64,000 nt of DNA from Rhizobium terricola (GTDB lineage Bacteria; Pseudomonadota; Alphaproteobacteria; Rhizobiales; Rhizobiaceae), in contig NZ_JABBGK010000001.1 in NCBI RefSeq assembly GCF_012927355.1, forward strand, positions 1,668,649 through 1,732,648, in the 5' to 3' direction. A program made the translations under genes and the position numbers. Positions 1 through 8,617 of the stretch are shown here, in pieces. The notes below the pieces were generated by a model that was given only the letters and a program-made list of their open reading frames with translations, did not search any database and was not told the DNA's origin. Every line of letters begins with the position of its first letter. Within the stretch, counting starts at the first letter, position 1.

Positions 1-854
1 TGATCGTCCGTGCCCTCACCCGGCTTCTCGCCGGGAAGGCGGACCTCGTCAACCTGACCAATATTCCGTTGGACTGGCGTGGCGCGCGGCATCCGCTCGT
101 GGGCCTGCCGGCGATCGAGAACCAGAACCACGCCTTCCAGCTGCCGCTGACCGCCGATTTCGAGCAGACCATCGCCCAGCTGAACGGCAAGCGACGGCGC
201 AAGAAGTACCGCAGCCAGTGCCGCAAGATCGAGGCGGAAGGCGGCTTCGACCACTTCATCGCCCGCACCGGAGCTGAGAAACAAGCGCTGCTTGCCACCT
301 TCTTCGACCAGAAGGCGATCCGCTTCAAGGCGCACGGCATCCCGAACGTCTTCCAGTCACCGGAGACGCAGGCGTTCTTCCGCATGCTGCTCGAAGTGGA
401 CCGCGGCAGCGCCGACACGCCGCTCGAGCTGCATGCCATTCGCCTCAAGGGTGCGCATGAAGGCAAGATCGCCGCGATTGCCGGACTGTCGCGCAAGGGT
501 GACCACGTCATCTGCCAGTTCGGCTCGATCGATGAAAGCCTCGTCGCAGAGGCAAGCCCGGGTGAACTGCTGTTCTGGCTGATGATCGAACGCTGCTGCG
601 AAGAAGGTGCAGCGCTCTTCGACTTCGGTCTGGGCGACCAGGACTACAAGCGGCGCTGGTGCACCGTCGAAACGATCCAGCATGACATCCTGCTGCCGAT
701 CAGCGCCGCAGGACGGATCGCCTCGATCGCGCAACGCGGCGTGACGCGCGCCAAAGCCGTGATCAAGGGCAATCCGCAGCTCTATTCGGTCATCCAGCGG
801 ATGAGAGCTCACGCCGACAGTGCTCCGGCCCGCTCGACCGGCCCAGAAGACTGA
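1..854 (+). CDS. GNAT-type (CelD/BcsL family) acyltransferase, 5' end outside window
   Basis: The reading frame is open from the first full codon at base 3, so the true start lies left of the window and about 283 codons are visible. The pattern of an RRKKYRSQCRK basic segment, an internal SRKGDHVICQFGS strand and the near-C-terminal FDFGLGDQDYKRRW motif is typical of the CelD/BcsL (BioF2-like) GNAT acetyltransferases that acylate sugars or lipid-linked precursors in cellulose and exopolysaccharide clusters. No membrane segment is visible in this part. It converges on the Wzc-like gene, and the two stop codons abut (TGA at 852-854, complement of TCA at 855-857). By context it probably decorates the polysaccharide made by this cluster. 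The donor and acceptor are unknown. Confidence 0.75.
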   Translation, partial: IVRALTRLLAGKADLVNLTNIPLDWRGARHPLVGLPAIENQNHAFQLPLTADFEQTIAQLNGKRRRKKYRSQCRKIEAEGGFDHFIARTGAEKQALLATFFDQKAIRFKAHGIPNVFQSPETQAFFRMLLEVDRGSADTPLELHAIRLKGAHEGKIAAIAGLSRKGDHVICQFGSIDESLVAEASPGELLFWLMIERCCEEGAALFDFGLGDQDYKRRWCTVETIQHDILLPISAAGRIASIAQRGVTRAKAVIKGNPQLYSVIQRMRAHADSAPARSTGPED

Positions 855-3074
855 TCAGGCAGCGTCACGCCGGCCCGTCTTGCGCGCGGCCGGTGTTTCT
901 CCGGTCATCAGGACCAGATCCGCATAACCGACCTTTTCAAAGGCGGCCATGATCTCGACGAGTTCCTGCTCGTCGGGCTTCGGCGCGGAGAGGATGATTT
1001 CGTGGGCGCCGTTGCGGCTCAACCGCGAGACGCCCTCGGCATTGGCCGGACCGCACTCCACGAGCACCAGGTCATAGGCGTCGGCAAGTGCATCGGCGAT
1101 CATCGACAGGCGATCGGCACCGCGCATCGCCTGGCGCACGTCTGAATTGCCCTGCGGCACGATATCGGCGCCCGACAGGCGGTCCGGATGGATCGTCTCG
1201 GAGAAGGGTGCGACACCGCAGAGAAGATCGGTGATGCCCGGCAGGTCCTTGCGGGCCGCCATCAGCCAGGTCGGGCAGGCAGAGCCGGTCATGTCGATCA
1301 CCACCACCTTGCGGCCGATCTCGTCGAGGTGACGCGCCAGCATCACGGTTGCCGTCGAACCATCGTCGCCGGAGGGGGAGATGGCAAAGGCAATGCGTGC
1401 ACCGGACTCGACGAGATAGTCGGCAACCGACTCGATCGAGAATTCGTCACCGGTGGCGACGTCCTCTGCTTCTTCGTCCTCCGGGGCGAGATCCAGCGTC
1501 TGCTCCATGGCGACCGCCAGCTCCTCGTCCGGCTGGACCGACAGGAGGCTCGCAGGAATGTCGTTGCGCGCGACTGCCGGCTTTGCCTGTGGTGCGGCTG
1601 CAACGGCCGCGACTTCGATGACCTCTGCGGCCTGCGGCTCGACGGGCGCCGACGGCAACACCACCGAGCCGCCAACGGGGCGAAGCGCCCGGCCACTGAA
1701 CAGTTCGACGATCATGACGATCACGGCGCTCAGCACCAGTGCGGCAAGGGCAGCCACGATGGTGATCGGCAACACCTTGGGGAAGCTTGCCTCGCGCGGC
1801 TCGACGGCCTTCGAGATGACGCGGGCGTCGGCCGGGCTTGCATCCTTTTCGAGGCGCGTGGTCGCTTCCCGATAGCGGGCAAGATAGGTTTCGAGCAGCT
1901 GGCGCTGGGCCGTGGCCTCGCGTTCGAGCGCCTTCAGGTCGACCTCGTCGGCACCGGCACGTGCGCTGTCGGCCTTCACGGTGTTGAGCTGCTGGATCAG
2001 CTGGGTTTCGCGCGAACGGGAAACGGCCGCCTCGTTTTCGAGGCTCGCGGCGACCTTGGCGGATTCGGTGGTGATCTGGTCACGGATACCCGCGAGCTGC
2101 GCACGGAGCGCCTTCATCTGCGGATGGCCTTCGAGCAGCGAGGTCGAGAGATCGGCGATCTTGCCGCGGATTTCGGATTCGGTCGTCTTCAGACGCTGGA
2201 TGATTTCGGAGCCGGTGACGGATTCGAGTGTCTCCGTCGACTTGCCGGCCTTCAGCGCGGCCCGAACGTTCTCGGCCTTGGCCTCGGCATTCGCACGCTC
2301 TCCCCGGACGCGGGCGAGTTCGGCGGAAATGTCGCTCAACTGCTGCGAGGAGAAATTGGTGGTCTCGCTGACCGGCATCAGGTCGGCGGAAGCGCGATAC
2401 TCGGCGACCTTCTTCTCGGCCTCCCTCACCTTCTCGCGCAGATTGGCAATCTCGGGCTCCAGCCAGCGGGCGGCTTCCGAATTGCTGTCGAGTTTCGCGC
2501 CGCTCTGCAGCGAGCGGTAGACATCGGCGATCGCATTGGGGATGGCGGCCGCGAGTTTCGGGTCCTTCGAGGTGAACTGGATGCCGATGACACGCGACTT
2601 CTCGACCTGATAGACCTGCAGCTTTTCCTGGAACGCCTTGAGCACGCGGTCTTCCGGCGCCAGATCGAGCGGGTTCTTCTTGAGGCCCAGCATGACAAGC
2701 AGATCGGAGACGGCCGAAGGGTTGGTGTCGGGATCGAACTCCTCGAGCTCATAGAGCTTCATGTCGCGGGCGACCTGCTTGATGAGGTCGACCGACTGCA
2801 GGAGCTGCACCTGGCTGACGATGTTCAATTCGTCCGGCATGGCATCGGCGGTCACCGGCGCATTCGCCTGGGCGGTGAAGCTCGGCTCGCGCGGCTCGAT
2901 CAGGATCCGCGTTTCGCTGCTGAAACTGGGGGCGATGATGCTCGCGCCGGCAAAGGCCAGGCCGCCGGCAAGCGCCGTCACGGCCAATATGCGCGCCTTG
3001 CGCTGCCACACGGCCCGAAAGAGCTGTGCGAGATCGATATCTACGTCCTGATGACCGTTGCCTACGCTCGACAT
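855..3074 (-). CDS. Wzc/GumC-like polysaccharide chain-length/co-polymerase protein with degenerate kinase domain
   Basis: Inner-membrane polysaccharide co-polymerase that would set chain length and link export to polymerisation. Numbered from an upstream ATG at 3092, the protein shows an N-terminal Wzz domain, a first membrane helix at about 33-55, a long periplasmic coiled coil at about 205-410, a proline-rich EPREASFPKVLP segment and a second helix at about 440-465. A low-complexity linker (470-560) leads to a cytoplasmic P-loop-like domain (560-735). That domain reads ISPSGDDGSTATV where BY-kinases have a lysine-containing Walker A, the Walker A' strand is VVVIDMT, and there is no C-terminal tyrosine cluster, so it is probably not an active tyrosine kinase. 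The start at 3074 is preferred because GGGAG lies 6 nt before it; 3092 is the alternative. It is divergent from the Wza-like gene. Confidence 0.85.
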   Translation of the reverse strand: MSSVGNGHQDVDIDLAQLFRAVWQRKARILAVTALAGGLAFAGASIIAPSFSSETRILIEPREPSFTAQANAPVTADAMPDELNIVSQVQLLQSVDLIKQVARDMKLYELEEFDPDTNPSAVSDLLVMLGLKKNPLDLAPEDRVLKAFQEKLQVYQVEKSRVIGIQFTSKDPKLAAAIPNAIADVYRSLQSGAKLDSNSEAARWLEPEIANLREKVREAEKKVAEYRASADLMPVSETTNFSSQQLSDISAELARVRGERANAEAKAENVRAALKAGKSTETLESVTGSEIIQRLKTTESEIRGKIADLSTSLLEGHPQMKALRAQLAGIRDQITTESAKVAASLENEAAVSRSRETQLIQQLNTVKADSARAGADEVDLKALEREATAQRQLLETYLARYREATTRLEKDASPADARVISKAVEPREASFPKVLPITIVAALAALVLSAVIVMIVELFSGRALRPVGGSVVLPSAPVEPQAAEVIEVAAVAAAPQAKPAVARNDIPASLLSVQPDEELAVAMEQTLDLAPEDEEAEDVATGDEFSIESVADYLVESGARIAFAISPSGDDGSTATVMLARHLDEIGRKVVVIDMTGSACPTWLMAARKDLPGITDLLCGVAPFSETIHPDRLSGADIVPQGNSDVRQAMRGADRLSMIADALADAYDLVLVECGPANAEGVSRLSRNGAHEIILSAPKPDEQELVEIMAAFEKVGYADLVLMTGETPAARKTGRRDAA

Positions 3075-3092
3075 GCCTAACTCCCGGTACAT

Positions 3093-3104
3093 TTCTCGCG
3101 AGAA
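3093..3104. promoter_or_regulatory. 12-bp perfect palindrome upstream of the Wzc-like gene
   Basis: TTCTCGCGAGAA is a perfect dyad, flanked by near-symmetrical TACAT and ATGTA. It ends 19 bp upstream of the preferred start of the Wzc-like gene, in the 3075-3277 interval that must hold both divergent promoters of the export genes. It could be an operator for a dimeric regulator or a 5'-UTR hairpin. No known regulator is recognised. The rest of the interval has two GTTAAC hexamers (near 3129 and 3216) but no clear sigma-70 hexamer pair. Confidence 0.35.
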
Positions 3105-3277
3105 TGTAAAGGATCATGGTAACCCAAGCGTTAACTTGCCAAGATTGCGAATGGTGGGGGTTCGTCGCGAGTAAATTGCGATCACGGCGACAGGACGCGG
3201 CCGGCCTTTACCAGCCGTTAACCCTAACCGAATGATAACGTCGATATCGAATTCTTTCATCGGGAGCGCAGAAGCGC

Positions 3278-3853
3278 ATGTTATCGGCTGGCACCAGGGG
3301 AATGATGCTGCTCGTTGTCGCGCTGGCCGCGGCCGTGCTTGGCGGCTGCGCGACCTACAAGCCGGCGCCGAAGGTCTTCCATGAAGCGACCATCCAGCCC
3401 TACCGCCTCGATAGTGGCGACAGGCTGCGCGTCACGGTCTTCGAACAGGCCAGCCTGACCAACACCTACACAGTCGACCAGGCCGGATACATCGCCTTCC
3501 CGCTCGTCGGCCAGGTGGCAGCCCGCGGCGCGACCGTGTCGCAGCTCGAAGGCGTGCTCGCTCAAAAGCTGCGCCAGGGCTTCCTGCGCGATCCGGACGT
3601 CACCATCGAGATCGACCGCTATCGCTCGATCTTCGTGATGGGCGAAGTCGGACAGCCGGGCCAATATGCCTATGTACCGGGCATGACCGTACTCAATGCC
3701 ATCGCGGTCTCCGGCGGTTTCTCGACCCGCGCCAACCAGCGCGACGTCGACGTCACCCGCAAGATCAACGGAAACATCCTGACCGGCCGCGTACCGATCA
3801 CGGACCCGATCCTCGCCGGCGACACGATCTATGTTCGCGAGCGGCTGTTTTGA
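3278..3853 (+). CDS. Short Wza-like polysaccharide export lipoprotein (Poly_export/SLBB)
   Basis: A 191-residue lipoprotein. The signal peptide MMLLVVALAAAVLGG ends at a lipobox with Cys24 (LGGC followed by ATYKP). A Poly_export domain follows (YRLDSGDRLRVTVFEQ, then IAFPLVGQV), and then one SLBB domain (IFVMGEVGQPGQYAYVPGMTV). It is about half the length of enteric Wza (around 380 residues) and lacks the extra SLBB repeat and the C-terminal amphipathic helix that forms the outer-membrane barrel. It therefore represents the short form common in rhizobial surface-polysaccharide loci and may need a separate outer-membrane partner. GGGAG stands 11-12 nt before the ATG. The downstream glycosyltransferase starts 3 nt after its stop. 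Confidence 0.88.
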   Translation: MLSAGTRGMMLLVVALAAAVLGGCATYKPAPKVFHEATIQPYRLDSGDRLRVTVFEQASLTNTYTVDQAGYIAFPLVGQVAARGATVSQLEGVLAQKLRQGFLRDPDVTIEIDRYRSIFVMGEVGQPGQYAYVPGMTVLNAIAVSGGFSTRANQRDVDVTRKINGNILTGRVPITDPILAGDTIYVRERLF

Positions 3854-3856
3854 TCC

Positions 3857-4999
3857 ATGCCGAACGGAAAGCCGTTGCGCATCCTCCACTGTTTCCGGTC
3901 GCCTGTCGGAGGGATCTTCCGGCATGTGCGCGATCTCGCCGAGCAGCACAGCCGTGCCGGCCACGAGGTCGGGATCCTTTGCGACAGCACGACGGGCAGC
4001 GGACACGAGGACAAGCTGTTCGAACAGATCAGGCCCTATCTGTCACTCGGCCTCCATCGGATGCCCATCCAACGCGCGATCGGGTTCTCCGACGCCGCGG
4101 CGCTCTACAAGAGTTTTCATGAAATCAAGAGTTTGAAGCCGGACGTTCTGCACGGTCACGGCGCCAAGGGTGGCGCAGTGGTCCGCATCATCGGCTCAGC
4201 CCTGCGGGTAAGAAAGTATCGCGTCGCCCGCTTCTATTCGCCCCACGGGGGCAGCCTGCACTTCGATCCGTCGTCGCTCTCCGGGCGCGGCGTCTTTGCG
4301 CTCGAACGGGCCTTCGAACGGATGACAGACGCCATCCTGTTCGTCTGCGATTTCGAGAAGAACACCTATATCAACAAGGTCGGGGTGCCGCGTTGCACCC
4401 ACCGCACGGTCTACAACGGCATCAGCGATAGCGATTTCGCCCAAATCCCGGCCCGCTCCGACGCCGTCCATTTCATCTATGCCGGCATGCTCCGGGACCT
4501 CAAGGGGCCAGACGTCTTCATCGAGGCCTTCGCCCAGACCGAGCGCCTGGTCGGCCATCCCTTGAGCGCGCTGATCGTCGGCGACGGTCCCGACCGCGAC
4601 AAGTACAGGGACAAGATCACGCAGAGCGGCCTCGGCCGCCGGATCGGCCTTCTGCCCGCCATGCCGGTCAAGGACGCCTTTTCGATGTCGAACATCGTCG
4701 TCGTGCCGTCACGTGCGGAAGCCATGCCCTATATCGTGCTCGAGGCACTTGCAGCCGGAAAGGCACTGATTGCGACCCGGGTCGGCGGCATTCCGGAGGT
4801 GCTCGGCGCCGACAGTGGAGCCTTGGTGGAACCGGGCGATCCGACCGATCTCGCGCGTGTCATGGCCAAGGCGGTGACGACGCCGGGGTGGCACGGTGCA
4901 ACCATGCCCGATCCCGTCGCCTTTCAGGCGAAATTCTCGGCCTCGGCGATGGCACGGCAGATCGCCGCCCTCTACGAGGAGCGGCTCGCGGCGATCTGA
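3857..4999 (+). CDS. Glycosyltransferase family 4 protein
   Basis: A 380-residue GT-B glycosyltransferase of family 4 (Glycos_transf_1). The N-terminal acceptor domain begins PLRILHCFRSPVGGIFRHV. The C-terminal donor domain carries FIYAGMLRDLKGPDVFIEA, LIVGDGPDRDKY and the conserved EALAAGKALIATRVGGIPEV nucleotide-sugar-binding stretch with its E(x7)E-type glutamates. No signal or membrane segment is seen, so it acts at the cytoplasmic face on a lipid-linked acceptor. It starts 3 nt after the Wza-like stop and has no good ribosome-binding site of its own, which suggests translational coupling. It is a paralogue of the enzyme at 9866-11011. The sugar transferred cannot be inferred. Confidence 0.9.
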   Translation: MPNGKPLRILHCFRSPVGGIFRHVRDLAEQHSRAGHEVGILCDSTTGSGHEDKLFEQIRPYLSLGLHRMPIQRAIGFSDAAALYKSFHEIKSLKPDVLHGHGAKGGAVVRIIGSALRVRKYRVARFYSPHGGSLHFDPSSLSGRGVFALERAFERMTDAILFVCDFEKNTYINKVGVPRCTHRTVYNGISDSDFAQIPARSDAVHFIYAGMLRDLKGPDVFIEAFAQTERLVGHPLSALIVGDGPDRDKYRDKITQSGLGRRIGLLPAMPVKDAFSMSNIVVVPSRAEAMPYIVLEALAAGKALIATRVGGIPEVLGADSGALVEPGDPTDLARVMAKAVTTPGWHGATMPDPVAFQAKFSASAMARQIAALYEERLAAI

Positions 5000-5014
5000 C
5001 GGCCGTTCACCGCC

Positions 5015-6841
5015 TCAGGCTTCGACCACGGCCGCTTTCTCAGCCAGGCGCTTCAGCGGGGCGTAGTCGTCCGGCGTCAGGGTTTCGCGCTCCAGCAGAA
5101 GCTTTGCGCCGGTTTCAAGCTCGCCGATCCGCCCCTGTAACGCAACCTTTGCCCGTTCATAGGCCTCGTCAATCATCCGGCGCACGGCAAGGTCGACCTC
5201 CCGTGCAGTGGCCTCGGAATAGTCCTTCGCCCGCATCCGCATCTGTCCGTCATCCAGCCATTGCTGGCGCTGCGGCTCCAGCACCGCCTGTCCGACGGAC
5301 GGATCCATGCCGAACCGGGTTACGATTTCCCGGGCGATGTCCGTAACCTTGGCGAGATCATCGGCGGCACCGGTCGAGATTTCACCGAAGACGATGTCCT
5401 CGGCGGCCCGTCCGGCCAGCAGCACGACCATGCGGTCCTTCAGTTCACCCGCGGTGATCAGGAACCGGTCCTCGGTCGGTCTTTGCAGCGTGTAGCCGAG
5501 CGCACCGATCGAGCGCGGGATGATCGAGACCTTCTGGACCGGATCGGCGGTCGGCAGGCCGGCCGCGACCAGCGCGTGGCCCATCTCGTGATAGGCGACC
5601 CGGCGGCGCTCCTCGGTATTGAGAATGCGGCTGCGGCGCTCCGCCCCGGCGATGATGCGCTCGACCGCTGCGACGAAGTCCGCCATTCCGACTTTCTCCG
5701 CTCCCCGACGGGTGGCAAGGATCGCGGCCTCGTTGATCAGGTTGGCGAGGTCGGCACCGGTGAAGCCGGGCGTCAGGCCGGCGATCTCGTCTACGCTGAC
5801 GCCCGGCTCGATGGTGACGCTCTTCATGTGCACCTCGAGGATCGCCGCCCTGCCCTTGCGATCGGGCCGGTCGATGACGACCTGGCGGTCGAACCGCCCG
5901 GCGCGCATCAGGGCCGGATCAAGGATCTCCGGCCGATTGGTGGCGGCGAGCAGAACGATGCCGACGCGCGGGTCGAAGCCGTCGAGTTCGGCGAGCAGCT
6001 GGTTCAGCGTCTGCTCCTTCTCGTCATTGCCGCCGAAACCACCGAATGAGTTGCGGGCGCGCCCGAGCGCGTCGAGTTCGTCGATGAAGATGATGCAAGG
6101 GGCGGCCTGGCGGGCCTGCTCGAAGAGGTCGCGGACCCGGGCGGCGCCGACGCCGACGAACATCTCGACGAATTCGGAGCCGGAAATCGAGAAGAAGGGC
6201 ACGCCCGCCTCGCCCGCGACGGCCCGTGCCATCAGCGTCTTGCCGGTACCCGGCGGCCCGACCAGCAGGATGCCCTTCGGAATGCGGGCGCCAAGGCGCC
6301 CATAGCGATCCTTGTCCTTCAGGAAGGAGACGATCTCCTGAAGCTCTGCTTCCGCTTCGTCGATGCCGGCAACGTCGTCGAAGGTCACGCCGGTCTTGCG
6401 TTCGAGATAGATCTTGGCGCGCGATTTGCCGATGTTGATCAACCCACCCATGCCCTGCTTCTCGGCAATGCCGCGGAAGAAGAACGACCAGAGCGCGAAG
6501 AAGACCATCACCGGGAGGATCCAGGACAGGAGCGTGGTCAGCCAGTTGTTCTCGGTGGCGCCGGTGATCTTCACGCCGGCCTTTTCGAAGAGTGCGGCGA
6601 AGGCCGGATCGACCCGGTTGGCGACGAAATACTTGCGCCCGTCGACCGGCTCCCTGAACTCACCCTCGACACGGCTCTCGGTCAGCGTCACGGACACGAT
6701 CCGGCCCTCGTCGACCAGGCGCATCATCTCGCTATAGCTGAGCTGGGCATAGTCGCGGTAGCCGATCCAGGCCTGGAACGCCATCAGGAGCGCGAAGGCG
6801 AAGAGGAAGTAGCTGAGATTGAAGACGTGTTTCTTTTCCAT
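5015..6841 (-). CDS. FtsH-type membrane AAA+ zinc metalloprotease (second-copy type)
   Basis: A 608-residue membrane-anchored ATP-dependent protease. Numbered from the chosen ATG: first helix about 8-27, periplasmic FtsH_ext domain 30-100, second helix about 101-122, Walker A GPPGTGKT 195-202, pore loop FVGVGA 228-233, Walker [12 protein letters not shown] 250-260, second region of homology with arginines near 313-319, HEMGH zinc site 418-422, and third ligand Asp495 in STGAADD. All catalytic elements are intact. The start at 6841 has AGGAC 9 nt upstream; an upstream ATG at 6883 lacks such a site. It sits inside the polysaccharide cluster on the opposite strand, away from the usual tilS-ftsH context, so it is probably an additional paralogue. 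That is inferred, since the rest of the genome is not visible. Confidence 0.9.
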   Translation of the reverse strand: MEKKHVFNLSYFLFAFALLMAFQAWIGYRDYAQLSYSEMMRLVDEGRIVSVTLTESRVEGEFREPVDGRKYFVANRVDPAFAALFEKAGVKITGATENNWLTTLLSWILPVMVFFALWSFFFRGIAEKQGMGGLINIGKSRAKIYLERKTGVTFDDVAGIDEAEAELQEIVSFLKDKDRYGRLGARIPKGILLVGPPGTGKTLMARAVAGEAGVPFFSISGSEFVEMFVGVGAARVRDLFEQARQAAPCIIFIDELDALGRARNSFGGFGGNDEKEQTLNQLLAELDGFDPRVGIVLLAATNRPEILDPALMRAGRFDRQVVIDRPDRKGRAAILEVHMKSVTIEPGVSVDEIAGLTPGFTGADLANLINEAAILATRRGAEKVGMADFVAAVERIIAGAERRSRILNTEERRRVAYHEMGHALVAAGLPTADPVQKVSIIPRSIGALGYTLQRPTEDRFLITAGELKDRMVVLLAGRAAEDIVFGEISTGAADDLAKVTDIAREIVTRFGMDPSVGQAVLEPQRQQWLDDGQMRMRAKDYSEATAREVDLAVRRMIDEAYERAKVALQGRIGELETGAKLLLERETLTPDDYAPLKRLAEKAAVVEA

Positions 6842-6887
6842 GAGCGAGCGTCCTGTTGCGGTGCCGGCCATCGGCCAGGCCACCTCA

Positions 6888-6924
6888 TGACACGATCCGT
6901 GTCACGCTTCGGTGATCCGTGTCA
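6888..6924. promoter_or_regulatory. Perfect inverted repeat plus downstream direct repeat between ftsH-like and sugar-transferase genes
   Basis: TGACACG-ATC-CGTGTCA (6888-6904) is a perfect 7-bp inverted repeat with a 3-bp spacer. The 11-mer GATCCGTGTCA occurs at 6894-6904 and again at 6914-6924, exactly 20 bp or about two helical turns apart. This is the architecture of a dimer site with a cooperative half-site. It lies 47 bp upstream of the ftsH-like start and about 145-180 bp upstream of the sugar-transferase start, in the divergent promoter region 6842-7066. The cognate factor is unknown. Confidence 0.45.
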
Positions 6925-7066
6925 AACCGCAGGCAACCGGTGAGTGCGGCGCACGTGTGCCGATCTGACCCAAAACTGGCCGATCCGCGGGACGTTCTCA
7001 GCCGGCTCTCAAGCGTTTCTTAGCAACTCCCGTTTATGCTCGCGCGTGAAAAAGCGGGATATTGCG

Positions 7067-8617
7067 ATGAACCAGATGGAAAAGCCGGAACAGTTCGATA
7101 TCGACGCCTTGCGCAGGAAGGTTTCCGAAACCGCTGCGGTTTCCCCGCCGCCTGGCGACGAGACGGACATCAATCCGCTGGCGAAACAGATCGCCGCGCA
7201 GTTTCGCGAAGAGAATTACTCCCCTTCGATCATCACCGGCCAGTTGCGGCTACTCGAATTTCTCAGCCTTTTTGCGATCGGGCTTGCCGTGCACTATCTG
7301 CTCGCGGACGATCCTTCGTCGCGCTTCCTGACCGACCTCGTGATCGGGCTTCTCGGGTCTGGCTTCGCGGTGCTGCTGCTTCAGATCGCCGACGGCTACC
7401 AGGTCTCGGTACTGCGTACACCGCTGCGCTCGATGGGACGTATCGCGACCAGCTGGACGGTGGCGACGGCGATGATCGCGCTTGCCCTCTTCCTGTTCCG
7501 TGACGGCGGTTTCGGTTTCCGGGACTGGCTCGTCTACTGGTATGGCGCAGGCATCGCCTTCCTCTTCATCGAACGCAGTCTCGTCGGCTTCGGCATTCGC
7601 CGCTGGGCCCGCAACGGCATCATGGAGCGGCGCGCCGTGGTCGTCGGCGGCGGCAAACCTGCCAAGGATCTGATCCGCGCGCTCGAGCAGCAGCCGGAAA
7701 ACGACATCCGCATCTGCGGCATCTTCGACGATCGCGGCTCCACCCGGTCGCCGGACGTGGTTGCCGGCTATCCGAAGCTCGGCACCATCGCCGAACTGGT
7801 CGAGTTCGCTCGCCTCACCCATATCGACATGCTGATCATCGCCCTGCCGCTCAGTGCCGAGGCGCGTATCCTCCAGTTGCTGCGCATGCTCTGGGTACTC
7901 CCGGTCGACATCCGGCTCGCGGCGCACTCCAACAGCCTGCGTTTCCGCCCGCGCTCCTATTCCCATGTCGGCGCCGTGCCGATGCTCGATATTCTCGACA
8001 AGCCGATCCGCGACTGGGATTCGGTCGCCAAGCGCGGCTTCGACATCTTCTTCAGCCTCGTCGCTCTCGTTCTGCTCTGGCCGGTCTTCATTGCCACCGC
8101 GATCGCCGTGAAGACCACGTCCAAGGGACCGGTCTTCTTCATCCAGAAGCGGCATGGCTTCAACAACGAGGTGATCAACGTCCTGAAGTTCCGTTCGATG
8201 TATACGGAGATGAGCGATCCGACCGCGCGGCTTGCGGTCACCAGGGGCGATCCGCGCGTCACCCCCGTCGGCCGCTTCATCCGGAAAACCTCGATCGACG
8301 AACTGCCGCAGATCTTCAACGTCCTCAGGGGCGATCTCTCGCTGGTCGGCCCCCGCCCCCATGCCGTCATGGCGCAGACCCACGACCGGCTCTATGCGGA
8401 GGTCGTCGAAGGTTATTTCGCACGCCACCGCGTCAAGCCCGGCGTCACGGGCTGGGCGCAGATCAACGGCTGGCGCGGCGAAGTCGACAACGACGACAAG
8501 ATCAAGTTCCGCACGGCCTACGACCTCTTCTACATCGAGAACTGGTCACTGCTGTTCGACCTGAAGATCCTCTTCCTCACGCCGTTCCGGCTGCTCAACA
8601 CGGAAAATGCCTATTGA
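7067..8617 (+). CDS. Polyprenyl-phosphate hexose-1-phosphate transferase (initiating PGT, UppE/WcaJ/ExoY type)
   Basis: A 516-residue membrane enzyme that would start repeat-unit assembly by moving a hexose-1-phosphate from a nucleotide sugar to undecaprenyl phosphate. The N-terminal half has four predicted helices (about residues 60-185), followed by a CoA-binding-like Rossmann domain (RAVVVGGGKPAKDLIRAL). The catalytic domain starts at KRGFDIFFS with one re-entrant helix. It has LKFRSMYTEM, RKTSIDELPQIFNVLRGDLS, VGPRPHA and GVTGWAQINGWRGE, all signature motifs of the family. The length matches the WcaJ/TIGR03023 subgroup. The start at 7067 (MNQMEKPEQ) fits the family; the in-frame extension to 6944 is unlike it. 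The stop overlaps the next start (ATTGA). Confidence 0.9.
   Translation: MNQMEKPEQFDIDALRRKVSETAAVSPPPGDETDINPLAKQIAAQFREENYSPSIITGQLRLLEFLSLFAIGLAVHYLLADDPSSRFLTDLVIGLLGSGFAVLLLQIADGYQVSVLRTPLRSMGRIATSWTVATAMIALALFLFRDGGFGFRDWLVYWYGAGIAFLFIERSLVGFGIRRWARNGIMERRAVVVGGGKPAKDLIRALEQQPENDIRICGIFDDRGSTRSPDVVAGYPKLGTIAELVEFARLTHIDMLIIALPLSAEARILQLLRMLWVLPVDIRLAAHSNSLRFRPRSYSHVGAVPMLDILDKPIRDWDSVAKRGFDIFFSLVALVLLWPVFIATAIAVKTTSKGPVFFIQKRHGFNNEVINVLKFRSMYTEMSDPTARLAVTRGDPRVTPVGRFIRKTSIDELPQIFNVLRGDLSLVGPRPHAVMAQTHDRLYAEVVEGYFARHRVKPGVTGWAQINGWRGEVDNDDKIKFRTAYDLFYIENWSLLFDLKILFLTPFRLLNTENAY

Noticed and set aside
1188..3080. 630-codon open frame on the plus strand opposite the Wzc-like gene
   Set aside because: It mirrors the wobble-rich codons of the real gene, has a His/Arg/Asp-heavy composition with no family motif, and overlaps it entirely.
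3121..3240. CtrA-type sites in the wza/wzc divergent region, suggested by the GTTAAC hexamers
   Set aside because: Neither hexamer is followed by a second TTAA at the 7-bp spacing of the TTAA-N7-TTAA consensus.
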